This document shows, one piece after another, positions 17,556 through 25,786 of a stretch of DNA of 45,293 nt. A program made the translations under genes and the position numbers. Positions within the stretch are counted from its first letter, which is position 1. Every line of letters starts with the position of its first letter. The DNA is from Pseudomonadota bacterium (GTDB lineage: Bacteria; Pseudomonadota; Gammaproteobacteria; Steroidobacterales; Woeseiaceae), in contig JAHKKM010000017.1 of NCBI GenBank assembly GCA_020027645.1, forward strand, positions 1-45,293, written 5' to 3'. Below the pieces are notes generated by a model that was given only the letters and a program-made list of their open reading frames with translations, was not told the DNA's origin and searched no databases.

Positions 17556-17584
17556 TTGTGCACTGCAGCATCGGTGGTTATACT
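17556..17584 (+). promoter_or_regulatory. Sigma-70-type promoter for the acyl-CoA dehydrogenase pair
   Basis: TTGTGC (17556-17561) and TATACT (17579-17584) are spaced by 17 nt, about 130 nt before the start of the first acyl-CoA dehydrogenase and divergent from moaA. Confidence 0.6.
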
Positions 17585-17715
17585 GCAAACTCGGTATCCG
17601 GGCAGCTGAGCCGGAATCCATGCGCATACTGCTCAACCGGCGCCTGCCATCGCTCCGGCTGCTGCGGTACGGGAATTGCGTCTGGAATCAACACAACCAA
17701 GCAGGGGAGCTGGCA

Positions 17716-18918
17716 ATGAACGTCAATCTTTCCGCCGACGAAATGGCATTTCGTGACCAGGTGAGAAAATTCTTTGCCGAGAAATACCCGGCGGACATCC
17801 GTTTCAAGACCGACAACGGCATTGAGCTCGAACGGGATGACTACATACGCTGGCAAAAGATTCTCTATGCCCAGGGCTGGGCAGCCATCAACTGGCCGGT
17901 CGAGTACGGTGGCACCGGCTGGAGTGCCGTTCAAAAGTATATTTTCGCCAATGAGATAGCCGAGGCGAACGCCCCAGACATGGTGCCTTTCGGCGTCAAA
18001 ATGGTTGCGCCGGTCATTTATACATTCGGCAACGAGGCGCAAAAACAGCGCTTTCTCCCGGACATCCTGCAAAGTAATGCTTGGTGGTGCCAGGGATATT
18101 CAGAACCCGGCTCCGGATCGGATCTCGCCTCCTTGAAGACCCGGGCGGAGCGGATGCACGACCACTACCTGGTCAACGGCACCAAGACCTGGACGACACT
18201 TGCACACATGGCTGACTGGATTTTCTGCCTGGTCCGAACCTCGTCGGACGTGGCTCGCCGGCAGGAAGGCATAAGCTTTCTGCTGATTGATATGAACACC
18301 CCCGGTGTCTCGGTCAAACCCATCATCACCATTGAGGGAGAGCGCGAGGTGAACGAAGTGCATTTCGAAAACGTTCGCGTACCGTTCGGCAATCTGATTG
18401 GCGAAGAAGGCAAGGGTTGGACCTACGGCAAGGTGCTGCTGCAGCACGAACGAACCAATCTCGCAGGCACGGCCCGATCAATTTTCCAGATGCGCCGCCT
18501 CAAGGCAAGGGCGATGCAGGCCCTGCACGGTGGTGAGCCGCTCATGAACGACCGGAATTTTGCACGCAAGTTTGCGGCCACCGAGATCGAACTCAAGGCG
18601 CTTGAATACACGGACCTGCGAACGCTGGCTGCCGTTGCCATCGGCAAGGCGCCAGGACCCGAGTCATCGATTCTCAAGATACGCGGAACAGAGGTCAGTC
18701 AGGCAATCGCTGCACTGTGCATGGAAGCGGCCGGCTATTACGCCCTGCCCTGGATCCCATCGCAGTATTCGGTTGGCTTTCCGGTCGCTGAACGAATCGG
18801 TCTCGGCTCGGAGACCAGGACGTCGCTCCGGTACTTCAATAACCGCAAAGCATCAATTTACGGCGGCTCGAACGAGATTCAGAAGAACATCATTTCGAAA
18901 CACGTACTCGGACTCTGA
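17716..18918 (+). CDS. Acyl-CoA dehydrogenase, 400-residue subunit
   Basis: FAD flavoenzyme introducing the alpha,beta double bond into an acyl-CoA. Seen: the N-terminal helical domain, the middle-domain FAD-binding WCQGYSEPGSGSDLASLKT and GTKTWTTLAH, and the C-terminal ASIYGGSNEIQKNIISKHVLGL. The start at 17716 follows GGGGAG; an in-frame start at 17620 is unlikely. Followed after 29 nt by a second acyl-CoA dehydrogenase. This 400 + 376 arrangement resembles pairs that form mixed oligomers (as in actinobacterial steroid side-chain FadE pairs). The substrate is unknown and the catalytic base was not placed with confidence. Confidence 0.93.
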   Translation: MNVNLSADEMAFRDQVRKFFAEKYPADIRFKTDNGIELERDDYIRWQKILYAQGWAAINWPVEYGGTGWSAVQKYIFANEIAEANAPDMVPFGVKMVAPVIYTFGNEAQKQRFLPDILQSNAWWCQGYSEPGSGSDLASLKTRAERMHDHYLVNGTKTWTTLAHMADWIFCLVRTSSDVARRQEGISFLLIDMNTPGVSVKPIITIEGEREVNEVHFENVRVPFGNLIGEEGKGWTYGKVLLQHERTNLAGTARSIFQMRRLKARAMQALHGGEPLMNDRNFARKFAATEIELKALEYTDLRTLAAVAIGKAPGPESSILKIRGTEVSQAIAALCMEAAGYYALPWIPSQYSVGFPVAERIGLGSETRTSLRYFNNRKASIYGGSNEIQKNIISKHVLGL

Positions 18919-18947
18919 GTCCGGCGCGCAAGGAACAGGCAACCGAC

Positions 18948-20078
18948 ATGGACTTTTCGCTCACTGAAGAACAGGAGATGCTGGTCGAAAGTGTCTCCCG
19001 CTTCATCGACAACGACTACGACTTCGACGGCCGGCAAAAAAATGCCGCCAGTGAGACCGGGTTCAGCAATGAATTGTGGAGAACGTTCGCGGAACTCGGT
19101 TGGACTGCCGTGCCTTTCAGTGAAGCCGACGGCGGTCTCGGCGGCGGACCTGTCGAGCTGATGCTCATGATGCAACAATTCGGTCGTGGCCTGGTGATCG
19201 AACCTTTCCTGGCCAACATTGTGCTTGCAGGCGGCGTCCTGCGCCGTCTCGCGACAACGGAGCAAAAGAGTCGCTGGCTGCAACCGCTGATTGCCGGCGA
19301 GCTGCAAGCTGCGCTGGGATTTGCGGAACCACAGGGACGCTTCAATTCGGCCGATGTTGCAACCGTGGCAAAGCGGGCCGGCGATGGTTTCGTGTTGAAC
19401 GGTCGAAAAAACCTTGTCCTGAACGGCGGCAATGCCGCGCTGATCATCATACCGGCGCGAACATCCGGCAAGCAGAAGGACCGAAGCGGCATCACTTTGT
19501 TCGCGATCGACGGCGGGTCCGCCGGCATCACGCGTAAGGCATACAAGACAGTCGATGGACACCAGGCTGCCGAGATTTCCCTGGCTGACGTCCGCGTGGC
19601 ACCCAAGGCAGTACTCGGCGACATCGGTCTTGGATTCGACACGCTGCAATCGGTTATGGATGAGGCAACGCTCGCGGTTAGCGCCGAGGCCATCGGTATC
19701 ATTCGCGCAATGCACGACAAGACCGTTGAGTACACGAAAAATCGTGTGCAGTTCGGCGTTCCCATCGGCAGTTTTCAGGCACTGCAGCACCGCCTGGTCG
19801 ACACACTGGTGGCGTGTGAACAGACGTATTCCCTGCTGTTGTGGACTGCAATGGTCTGCGCAGCCAACGACCCGGCTGCCAGCAGGGCCATCAGCGCGTT
19901 GAAATACCAGGTCGGCTCTGCCGGCATGCACGTCGCCAGGGAAGCAGTGCAGTTGCACGGCGGGATGGGCGTCACATGGGAACTCGACATCGCGCATTTT
20001 TTCAAGCGCATGACATCGATTGAACTGTTGTTTGGCAATACCGATTACCATCTTGACCGGTACGTAAGTTTGTCCTGA
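18948..20078 (+). CDS. Acyl-CoA dehydrogenase, 376-residue partner
   Basis: Second acyl-CoA dehydrogenase-family protein, more divergent than its neighbour. It opens MDFSLTEEQEMLVESVSRF, has ALGFAEPQGRF in place of the standard FAD-loop sequence and GFVLNGRKNLVLNGGNA in the middle domain, and ends with VQLHGGMGVTWELDIAHFFKR. That HGGMGxTWE pattern is usual in the shorter subunit of acyl-CoA dehydrogenase pairs. ATG start. Probably works with the preceding gene as a hetero-oligomer (inference from adjacency and type). Confidence 0.9.
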   Translation: MDFSLTEEQEMLVESVSRFIDNDYDFDGRQKNAASETGFSNELWRTFAELGWTAVPFSEADGGLGGGPVELMLMMQQFGRGLVIEPFLANIVLAGGVLRRLATTEQKSRWLQPLIAGELQAALGFAEPQGRFNSADVATVAKRAGDGFVLNGRKNLVLNGGNAALIIIPARTSGKQKDRSGITLFAIDGGSAGITRKAYKTVDGHQAAEISLADVRVAPKAVLGDIGLGFDTLQSVMDEATLAVSAEAIGIIRAMHDKTVEYTKNRVQFGVPIGSFQALQHRLVDTLVACEQTYSLLLWTAMVCAANDPAASRAISALKYQVGSAGMHVAREAVQLHGGMGVTWELDIAHFFKRMTSIELLFGNTDYHLDRYVSLS

Positions 20079-20120
20079 CGGACTTGCCTGTCCGAACTGC
20101 GAGTCAATGGTGCTTCCGCT

Positions 20121-20927
20121 ATGACACAGACAAGGCCTTGCGGCGTTATCACGATCACGACCGACTTCGGCCACAAGGGACCGTTCGCAGCCGTGATGAA
20201 GGGCGTGATACTGACACGCTTCCCTGAAGCGAGAATTGTCGATCTTGCGCACGACATTCCACCGCATTGGCCACCGGAAGCCGGCTTCTGGATCAGCCGC
20301 TCATACCGGTATTTTCCGCGCGGTTCCGTGCATCTCGCGATCGTGGACCCCGGTGTGGGTACGGAACGGGAAATTATCCTGGCGGACCTCGACGGGCACG
20401 TTTTCATGGCACCGGACAATGGCTTGCTGGCACCGCTGCTGGCAGACCATGAGTCCGCTGCAATTTACCGGCTGGATGTTGCCGGACTTGCGCGCCATGG
20501 CATCAGCACTCCCAGCCTGACATTTCACGGGCGGGACATTTTTGCGCCGGTGGCCGCCGAACTGGCAGCGGGGAGGCTCAGAGCCTCCGACCTGGGACCC
20601 CGGTCGTCGCAATGGACTCCGGGCTGGCTCGAGGATCCGGTCGTAACTCGCGACCGGGTCAGTGGCGTCGTTGTAACCGTCGATGCATTCGGTAACCTGA
20701 TCAGCAATATCGACGCCAGCCTGGTGAACCGTTTCCGCTCACCTGTTGCTCAGCTGGGAGGCCACAGTTTCCCAATGATGCCGACTTACGGCCGCGCAAG
20801 GCCCGGCGACTACCTGGCGCTGATCAATTCTTTTGGCGTGCTGGAAATCGCGCGAGCCGAAGGCAGCGCGGCCGAAGGTCTGGGTGCCGATCGTGGTGCA
20901 CCGGTAGTGGTCAGGGAGGCGAGCTGA
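20121..20927 (+). CDS. S-adenosylmethionine hydroxide adenosyltransferase (DUF62 / SAM hydrolase family)
   Basis: Family related to fluorinase and chlorinase; the housekeeping members hydrolyse SAM to adenosine and methionine using water. The D-R-H triad is present at the expected spacing: D76 and R83 in VDPGVGTEREI, and H136 in FHGRDIFAPVAA. The N-terminal ITTDFGHKGPF is characteristic. 268 residues. It lies 42 nt after the acyl-CoA dehydrogenase pair on the same strand; no functional link is obvious. A halogenase role was considered, but the H-containing triad fits the hydrolase type. Confidence 0.9.
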   Translation: MTQTRPCGVITITTDFGHKGPFAAVMKGVILTRFPEARIVDLAHDIPPHWPPEAGFWISRSYRYFPRGSVHLAIVDPGVGTEREIILADLDGHVFMAPDNGLLAPLLADHESAAIYRLDVAGLARHGISTPSLTFHGRDIFAPVAAELAAGRLRASDLGPRSSQWTPGWLEDPVVTRDRVSGVVVTVDAFGNLISNIDASLVNRFRSPVAQLGGHSFPMMPTYGRARPGDYLALINSFGVLEIARAEGSAAEGLGADRGAPVVVREAS

Positions 20928-20966
20928 CCCGGGAGCGAAACACGCCGAGACGGCTGGCATGTTCGG

Positions 20967-21113
20967 TCGCCCGCAATGCGGGCTACGATTTGAGCCAGCG
21001 GCGCCACGCCGCCATACCTTTCTCGCTCGGAAGTCTTAACTCGCTCGAAAGGCATACCGTCGTGTCGCCGTCTCATGCCCCCGTGTAGGAGCCCGCATTG
21101 CGGGCGACGCGAT
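20967..21113. repeat. REPIN-like pair of inverted REP-type palindromes
   Basis: GCCCGCAATGCGGGC at 20969-20983 and its exact reverse complement at 21091-21105, both in intergenic DNA between the DUF62 gene and glnS. The flanks are also related: TCGCCCGC...GCTAC in the first copy and GTAGGAGCCCGC...GCGACG in the second, in inverted orientation with about 107 nt between the palindromes. This is the arrangement of a REPIN (two REPs in inverted order), and the GTAGGAGC head matches REPs of other gammaproteobacteria. It may also act as an mRNA 3' barrier for both convergent genes. Confidence 0.75.
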
Positions 21114-21142
21114 CGCAGGCTTACGACGTACCGGAGCTAATC

Positions 21143-22819
21143 TCACTGAAGCGCCTGCTTTTCAATCTTGGCCCAGCCATCTCGCAGGGTCACGATGCGA
21201 TTAAAAACCGGCTTGTTTCCCGAGTGATCGACGCTGTCCGCGCAGAAATAGCCGAGGCGTTCGAACTGCCACGGTGTACCCGCCACTACCGTGCCCAGTG
21301 ACGGCTCGAGCTTTGCCTGGGCGACCGCCAGAGAGGACGGATTGAGAACCGGCATTACTTCGGCAACGGATCCCGGATCAGCGACTGTGAACAACCTGTC
21401 GTAGAGGCGAACCTCGGCAGGTACTGCGTGTGTCGCAGACACCCAGTGAATCGTACCCTTCACTTTGCGCTCACTGCTCGCCGAACCGCTCCGGGTGTCC
21501 GGATCCAGGGTGCATAACAACTCGATCACCTCGCCATTCGCATTCCTGACTACTTCCTTGCACTGAATGATATAGGCAAAGCGCAGCCGGACCTCGCCGC
21601 CCGGCTTCAGCCGGAAATATTTCTTCGGCGCGTCTTCCATGAAGTCGTCACGCTCGATGAATATTTCCCGGGAGAAAGGAATTTGCCGGGAACCGAGTTC
21701 CGGCCGGTTGGGGTGATTTTGCGCGGCCAGCATTTCTGTCTTGCCGGCGTCAAAATTGGTCAGCGTTACTTTCAGTGGATGGACAACGACCATCCGCCGT
21801 TCCGCAGCAACATCGAGATTTTCACGAATACAGTTCTCGAGTAACGCCATCTCGATCATGTTTTCCTTTTTTGTCACGCCGATGCGGCGGCAGAAATCGC
21901 GAATGGCAGCAGGTGGATAACCGCGGCGGCGCATGCCGGCGAGCGTGGCCAGCCTTGGGTCATCCCAGCCACTGACGATTCCCTCGCTGACCAGCAGGTT
22001 GAGCTTGCGCTTGCTGGTCAGCGCGAATGCCAGGTTCAGCCGCGAGAACTCGTACTGGCGCGGCCGGTGCGGTGGATCGAGCTGGTCCAGAAACCAGTCA
22101 TACAGGGGACGGTGGTCCTCGAATTCCAGGGTGCACAGCGAATGCGTAATTCCCTCGAACGCGTCCGAGAGTCCGTGCGCGAAATCGTACATCGGATAGA
22201 TGCACCATTTGTCACCGGTATGCTGGTGAGGCACGTGTCGAATGCGGTAGAGAGTCGGGTCGCGCAGGTTGATGTTCGGCGACGCCATGTCGATTTTTGC
22301 TCTCAGTACATGCTCACCGTCGGCGAACTCACCGGCGCGCATGCGTCGAAAGAGATCCAGATTCTCTTCGAGGCTGCGGTTGCGATACGGGCTGTCCTTG
22401 CCGGCTTCGGTCAAGGTACCGCGATATGCACGAATCTGCTCGGCAGTCAGGCTGTCCACATAAGCCTTGTCCTTGACGATCAGTGTTTCGGCGGCGTCGT
22501 AAAGCTGGTCGAAATAGTCCGAGGCGTGGCTCAACCGGTCTTCCCAGTCAAATCCCAGCCATCGCACATCGTCCTTGATCGCACGGACATATTCTTCGCT
22601 TTCCTTGCCCGGGTTGGTGTCGTCGAACCGAAGGAAGGTGCGACCCGCATACTCCGCGGCCACGCCGAAATTCAGGCAAATCGACTTGGCATGGCCGACG
22701 TGCAGATAGCCATTCGGCTCCGGTGGAAATCGGGTCACGACCCTGCCACCGTGTTTTCCGCTGGCAATGTCCTCATCGATGATCTGGCGGATGAAATCTC
22801 TGGGCTGGTTGTCGTTCAT
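21143..22819 (-). CDS. glnS: Glutaminyl-tRNA synthetase
   Basis: Class I synthetase charging tRNA-Gln. The HIGH motif is H40-V-G-H43 in [15 protein letters not shown], and the KMSKS equivalent is in [11 protein letters not shown]. The C-terminal beta-barrel anticodon-binding domains follow ([22 protein letters not shown] region). 558 residues, close to the E. coli length. ATG start. Monocistronic in appearance, convergent with the DUF62 gene across the REPIN-like region. Confidence 0.97.
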   Translation of the reverse strand: MNDNQPRDFIRQIIDEDIASGKHGGRVVTRFPPEPNGYLHVGHAKSICLNFGVAAEYAGRTFLRFDDTNPGKESEEYVRAIKDDVRWLGFDWEDRLSHASDYFDQLYDAAETLIVKDKAYVDSLTAEQIRAYRGTLTEAGKDSPYRNRSLEENLDLFRRMRAGEFADGEHVLRAKIDMASPNINLRDPTLYRIRHVPHQHTGDKWCIYPMYDFAHGLSDAFEGITHSLCTLEFEDHRPLYDWFLDQLDPPHRPRQYEFSRLNLAFALTSKRKLNLLVSEGIVSGWDDPRLATLAGMRRRGYPPAAIRDFCRRIGVTKKENMIEMALLENCIRENLDVAAERRMVVVHPLKVTLTNFDAGKTEMLAAQNHPNRPELGSRQIPFSREIFIERDDFMEDAPKKYFRLKPGGEVRLRFAYIIQCKEVVRNANGEVIELLCTLDPDTRSGSASSERKVKGTIHWVSATHAVPAEVRLYDRLFTVADPGSVAEVMPVLNPSSLAVAQAKLEPSLGTVVAGTPWQFERLGYFCADSVDHSGNKPVFNRIVTLRDGWAKIEKQALQ

Positions 22820-22909
22820 ACGCAGTGTCGATCCGGGGCTCGCAAAAGCCGTGGATTGTACGCATTCTGCCGCTTTTTGGGGATCAAATATGCTGGCAGC
22901 TACGGTTCA

Positions 22910-23401
22910 TCAGGCTTTTTGGCAGACCTCGCAAAGACCCTGGATCTCGAGCATCTGGTGCACCGCCGTGAATCCGAGGTTGGCCGCCGTACGTTGCACG
23001 ATGTCGCTGATGTCGTGATCGTCGAGCTCCGCAACCGAGCGACATGCCCGACAGATCAGGAACTGGCCGGTGTGTGAGCTGGATGGATCCGCGCAACCGA
23101 CAAAGGCGTTCAGCGAATCGAGCCGGTGTACCAGTTCAGCTTCAATCAGGAACTCGAGTGCCCTGTACACCGTCGGCGGCGCCGCTTTGCGCCCCTCCCT
23201 GTTAAGTTGCTCCAGGATATCGTAGGCACCAACCGGCTTGTGGCTGGTCCATACCAGCTGCAGTACACGTCGCCGCAGGCGTGTAAAACGCAGTCCTTTC
23301 TCCCGGCACAGGCGATCGGCGGTCTCAATGGCCTGATCCACGCAATCACCATGGTCATGCGCGACTGGCGGGAACGGGGCCGGGTTTCTGGCGTGGGTCA
23401 T
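22910..23401 (-). CDS. zur: Fur-family metalloregulator, Zur type
   Basis: Winged-helix repressor of the Fur family, 163 residues from the ATG at 23401 (GGAAGACAGG upstream). DNA-binding helix region FTRLRRRVLQLVWTSHKPVGAYDILEQL; APPTVYRALEFL. The structural zinc site has two cysteine pairs, CRAC (C117, C120) and CEVC (C157, C160), and HTGQFLICRAC is typical of zinc-sensing Zur. Likely represses zinc uptake genes under zinc sufficiency; no such genes are in the window. A longer start at 23488 is possible but less family-like. Confidence 0.85.
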   Translation of the reverse strand: MTHARNPAPFPPVAHDHGDCVDQAIETADRLCREKGLRFTRLRRRVLQLVWTSHKPVGAYDILEQLNREGRKAAPPTVYRALEFLIEAELVHRLDSLNAFVGCADPSSSHTGQFLICRACRSVAELDDHDISDIVQRTAANLGFTAVHQMLEIQGLCEVCQKA

Positions 23402-23492
23402 CCTGTCTTCCGTATGGCGGGGCACATCAATTGTACACGCTATCGGCGGCATGCAGCCGCACCGGCAAAGGGTTTCAGTAAAGCGCATTCGA

Positions 23493-23520
23493 TTGGCAGG
23501 GATCAGGGATTCGGTACAAT
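23493..23520 (+). promoter_or_regulatory. Sigma-70-type promoter for thrS
   Basis: TTGGCA (23493-23498) and TACAAT (23515-23520) are spaced by 16 nt, about 40 nt before the thrS ATG. Near-consensus hexamers. Confidence 0.65.
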
Positions 23521-23559
23521 AGCGCGCCTTGATCGCATGCGACGCCTGACTTCCGACTT

Positions 23560-25482
23560 ATGCCAATTATTCGACTGCCCGATGGATCCGAGCGGCAATT
23601 TGCTGCCAGTGTGAGTGGAACTGCGGTTGCCGAGAGCATTGGCAAGAGCCTCGCTCACGATGCCGTGGCCATCCGTGTAAACGGCGAGTTACGCGACTTG
23701 TCCCGATCCATCGATGGCGATGCCACGATCGAAATCGTCACTCGCGAATCGCCTGATGGTCTGGAGTTGTTGCGCCACGACGCCGCACACGTGCTCGCGG
23801 AAGCGGTCAAGGAACTATGGCCTGAGACGCAGGTGACCATAGGGCCAGCCATCGAGAACGGTTTCTATTACGACTTTGCCCGGTCGGAACCGTTTACTCC
23901 GGAAGATCTCGATGTCATTGAAGTGAAAATGAAGGAAATCGTCGAACGCAATGAGACGATCGAACGTGAAGTCTGGAAACGCGATGAGGCAGTTGCATTT
24001 TTCCGCGGCATCGGCGAGGAGTACAAGGCACAGATCATCGAGGATATTCCGCCGGGCGAGATCCTGACCCTGTACCGCCAGGGAAACTTTGTCGACCTGT
24101 GCCGGGGACCGCACCTGCCTTCCACTGGCCGGCTCGGCAATGCGTTCAAGTTGCTGCGCGTTTCCGGTGCCTATTGGCGCGGTGATTCACGCAACGAAAT
24201 GTTGCAACGAATCTACGGAACCGCATGGGCCAACGAAAAGCATTTGCGACTCTACCTGACGCAGCTCGAAGAAGCCGATAAGCGCGACCATCGGCGCCTC
24301 GGCAAAATCATGGACCTGTTTCATTTTCAGGAGGAAGCGCCGGGTGCTGTTTTCTGGCACCCGAAAGGCTGGAGTCTGTTGCAGAACCTCGTTGAGTACA
24401 TGCGCAGGAGGCAAAACGAGGCTGGCTACCTTGAGGTGAATACGCCAGAACTGATGGATCGATCGCTGTGGGAGGCTTCCGGGCACTGGGAGTCTTTCGG
24501 CCAGAACATGTTTACGACCCAAACGGAAGACGGCCGCAACTTTGCAATCAAGCCAATGAATTGCCCTGGACATATCCAGGTATTCAAACAGGGCATCACC
24601 AGCTATCGCGAACTGCCGTACCGACTTTGCGAGTTCGGCAAAGTGCATCGCTACGAGCCGTCAGGAGCGCTGCACGGCATGTTGCGAGTCAGGGCATTCA
24701 CACAGGACGACGCACACATATTTTGTACGCCGCAACAGATCACTGCCGAGACTATTGCGGTTTGCAATCTGATTCTGGGTATTTATCGAGACTTTGGCTT
24801 CGACGACGTCCTGATCAAGTTCGCGGACCGGCCTCCTGTGCGAGTTGGTGACGATGCGGTATGGGACCAGGCCGAAGCTGCCTTGAAGGCAGCACTGCAA
24901 TCCGCCGGCCTCGATTACAGTCACAACCCCGGCGAGGGAGCTTTCTATGGACCGAAACTTGAATTTGTATTGCGCGATGCCATCGGACGTGACTGGCAAT
25001 GCGGTACGCATCAGGTCGATCTGAATCTGCCGCGACGCCTTGGTGCCACTTATATCGGTGAAGATGGGCAGAGGCACACGCCTGTGCTGCTGCATCGGGC
25101 CATATTCGGTTCACTGGAGCGGTTTATCGGTATCCTGCTGGAACACCATGCGGGCAATCTTCCATTGTGGCTATCACCGACGCAGGCCAAGGTCCTGACG
25201 ATCACGTCCGACGCTGATGCATATGCGCTCAACATCGTGTCGCAACTCAGAAACGCTGGCATAAATGCAGACGCGGATCTTCGCAATGAAAAAATCTCAT
25301 ACAAGGTTCGAGAACACAGCGTCGCGAAGATTCCTGTGCTCATGGCGGTCGGTCAACGCGAGGTAGAAGAAAAAACTGTTGCGATCCGCCGCCTCGGTTC
25401 GAAGCAGCAACAGGTCGTTGAACTCGGCCAGGCCATAGAGCAATTGCGCGAGGAAATCCGCCAACGGGGCCGCGCTGCCTGA
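23560..25482 (+). CDS. thrS: Threonyl-tRNA synthetase
   Basis: Class II synthetase charging tRNA-Thr, 640 residues as usual. In order: N-terminal TGS domain (about 1-60), the editing domain with [16 protein letters not shown], the catalytic core with [10 protein letters not shown] and [12 protein letters not shown], motif 3 region [19 protein letters not shown], and the anticodon-binding domain from about residue 540. ATG start with only a weak ribosome-binding site. Unlike the common gammaproteobacterial order, no infC-rpmI-rplT follows: the next gene is a receiver-TonB fusion after about 300 nt. Confidence 0.97.
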   Translation: MPIIRLPDGSERQFAASVSGTAVAESIGKSLAHDAVAIRVNGELRDLSRSIDGDATIEIVTRESPDGLELLRHDAAHVLAEAVKELWPETQVTIGPAIENGFYYDFARSEPFTPEDLDVIEVKMKEIVERNETIEREVWKRDEAVAFFRGIGEEYKAQIIEDIPPGEILTLYRQGNFVDLCRGPHLPSTGRLGNAFKLLRVSGAYWRGDSRNEMLQRIYGTAWANEKHLRLYLTQLEEADKRDHRRLGKIMDLFHFQEEAPGAVFWHPKGWSLLQNLVEYMRRRQNEAGYLEVNTPELMDRSLWEASGHWESFGQNMFTTQTEDGRNFAIKPMNCPGHIQVFKQGITSYRELPYRLCEFGKVHRYEPSGALHGMLRVRAFTQDDAHIFCTPQQITAETIAVCNLILGIYRDFGFDDVLIKFADRPPVRVGDDAVWDQAEAALKAALQSAGLDYSHNPGEGAFYGPKLEFVLRDAIGRDWQCGTHQVDLNLPRRLGATYIGEDGQRHTPVLLHRAIFGSLERFIGILLEHHAGNLPLWLSPTQAKVLTITSDADAYALNIVSQLRNAGINADADLRNEKISYKVREHSVAKIPVLMAVGQREVEEKTVAIRRLGSKQQQVVELGQAIEQLREEIRQRGRAA

Positions 25483-25786
25483 CTTTTCCTGCCGGTAAAT
25501 GCTCACCCTTTTCTGTGCCCGTTGCCTCGTGCCAACGGTTGCACTTGTCACCGATGCGCTGATTCCGCCGGTCGAAAATCGGCGTCCAGAATTTGCCTCG
25601 CCATTCTAATTGCACGACGCATCTGCTGCGACCAAACGTGACCGTACCTGCACTGTGACTGTGCGACCCGTCACAGATTCATAATCTTGTCGGAGTCCAG
25701 CGACAAATACGCTAATCGGCACCTATATACTCGCTGTACGCAAGGGTCTTGATTGCGATTGGACATAAGCCACCCAGGAGGGTGAA
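25483..25786. promoter_or_regulatory. Intergenic leader between thrS and the receiver-TonB fusion gene
   Basis: 304 nt with no gene-like frame. A -10-like TATACT stands at 25726-25731 without a good -35. A nearly perfect Shine-Dalgarno AGGAGG (25776-25781) lies 5 nt before the GTG at 25787 and fixes that start. No clear terminator hairpin after thrS. Confidence 0.5.

Noticed and set aside
20121..20927. Possible halogenase (fluorinase/chlorinase relative)
   Set aside because: The D-R-H triad and general sequence fit the common SAM hydrolase (DUF62) rather than halide-using members.
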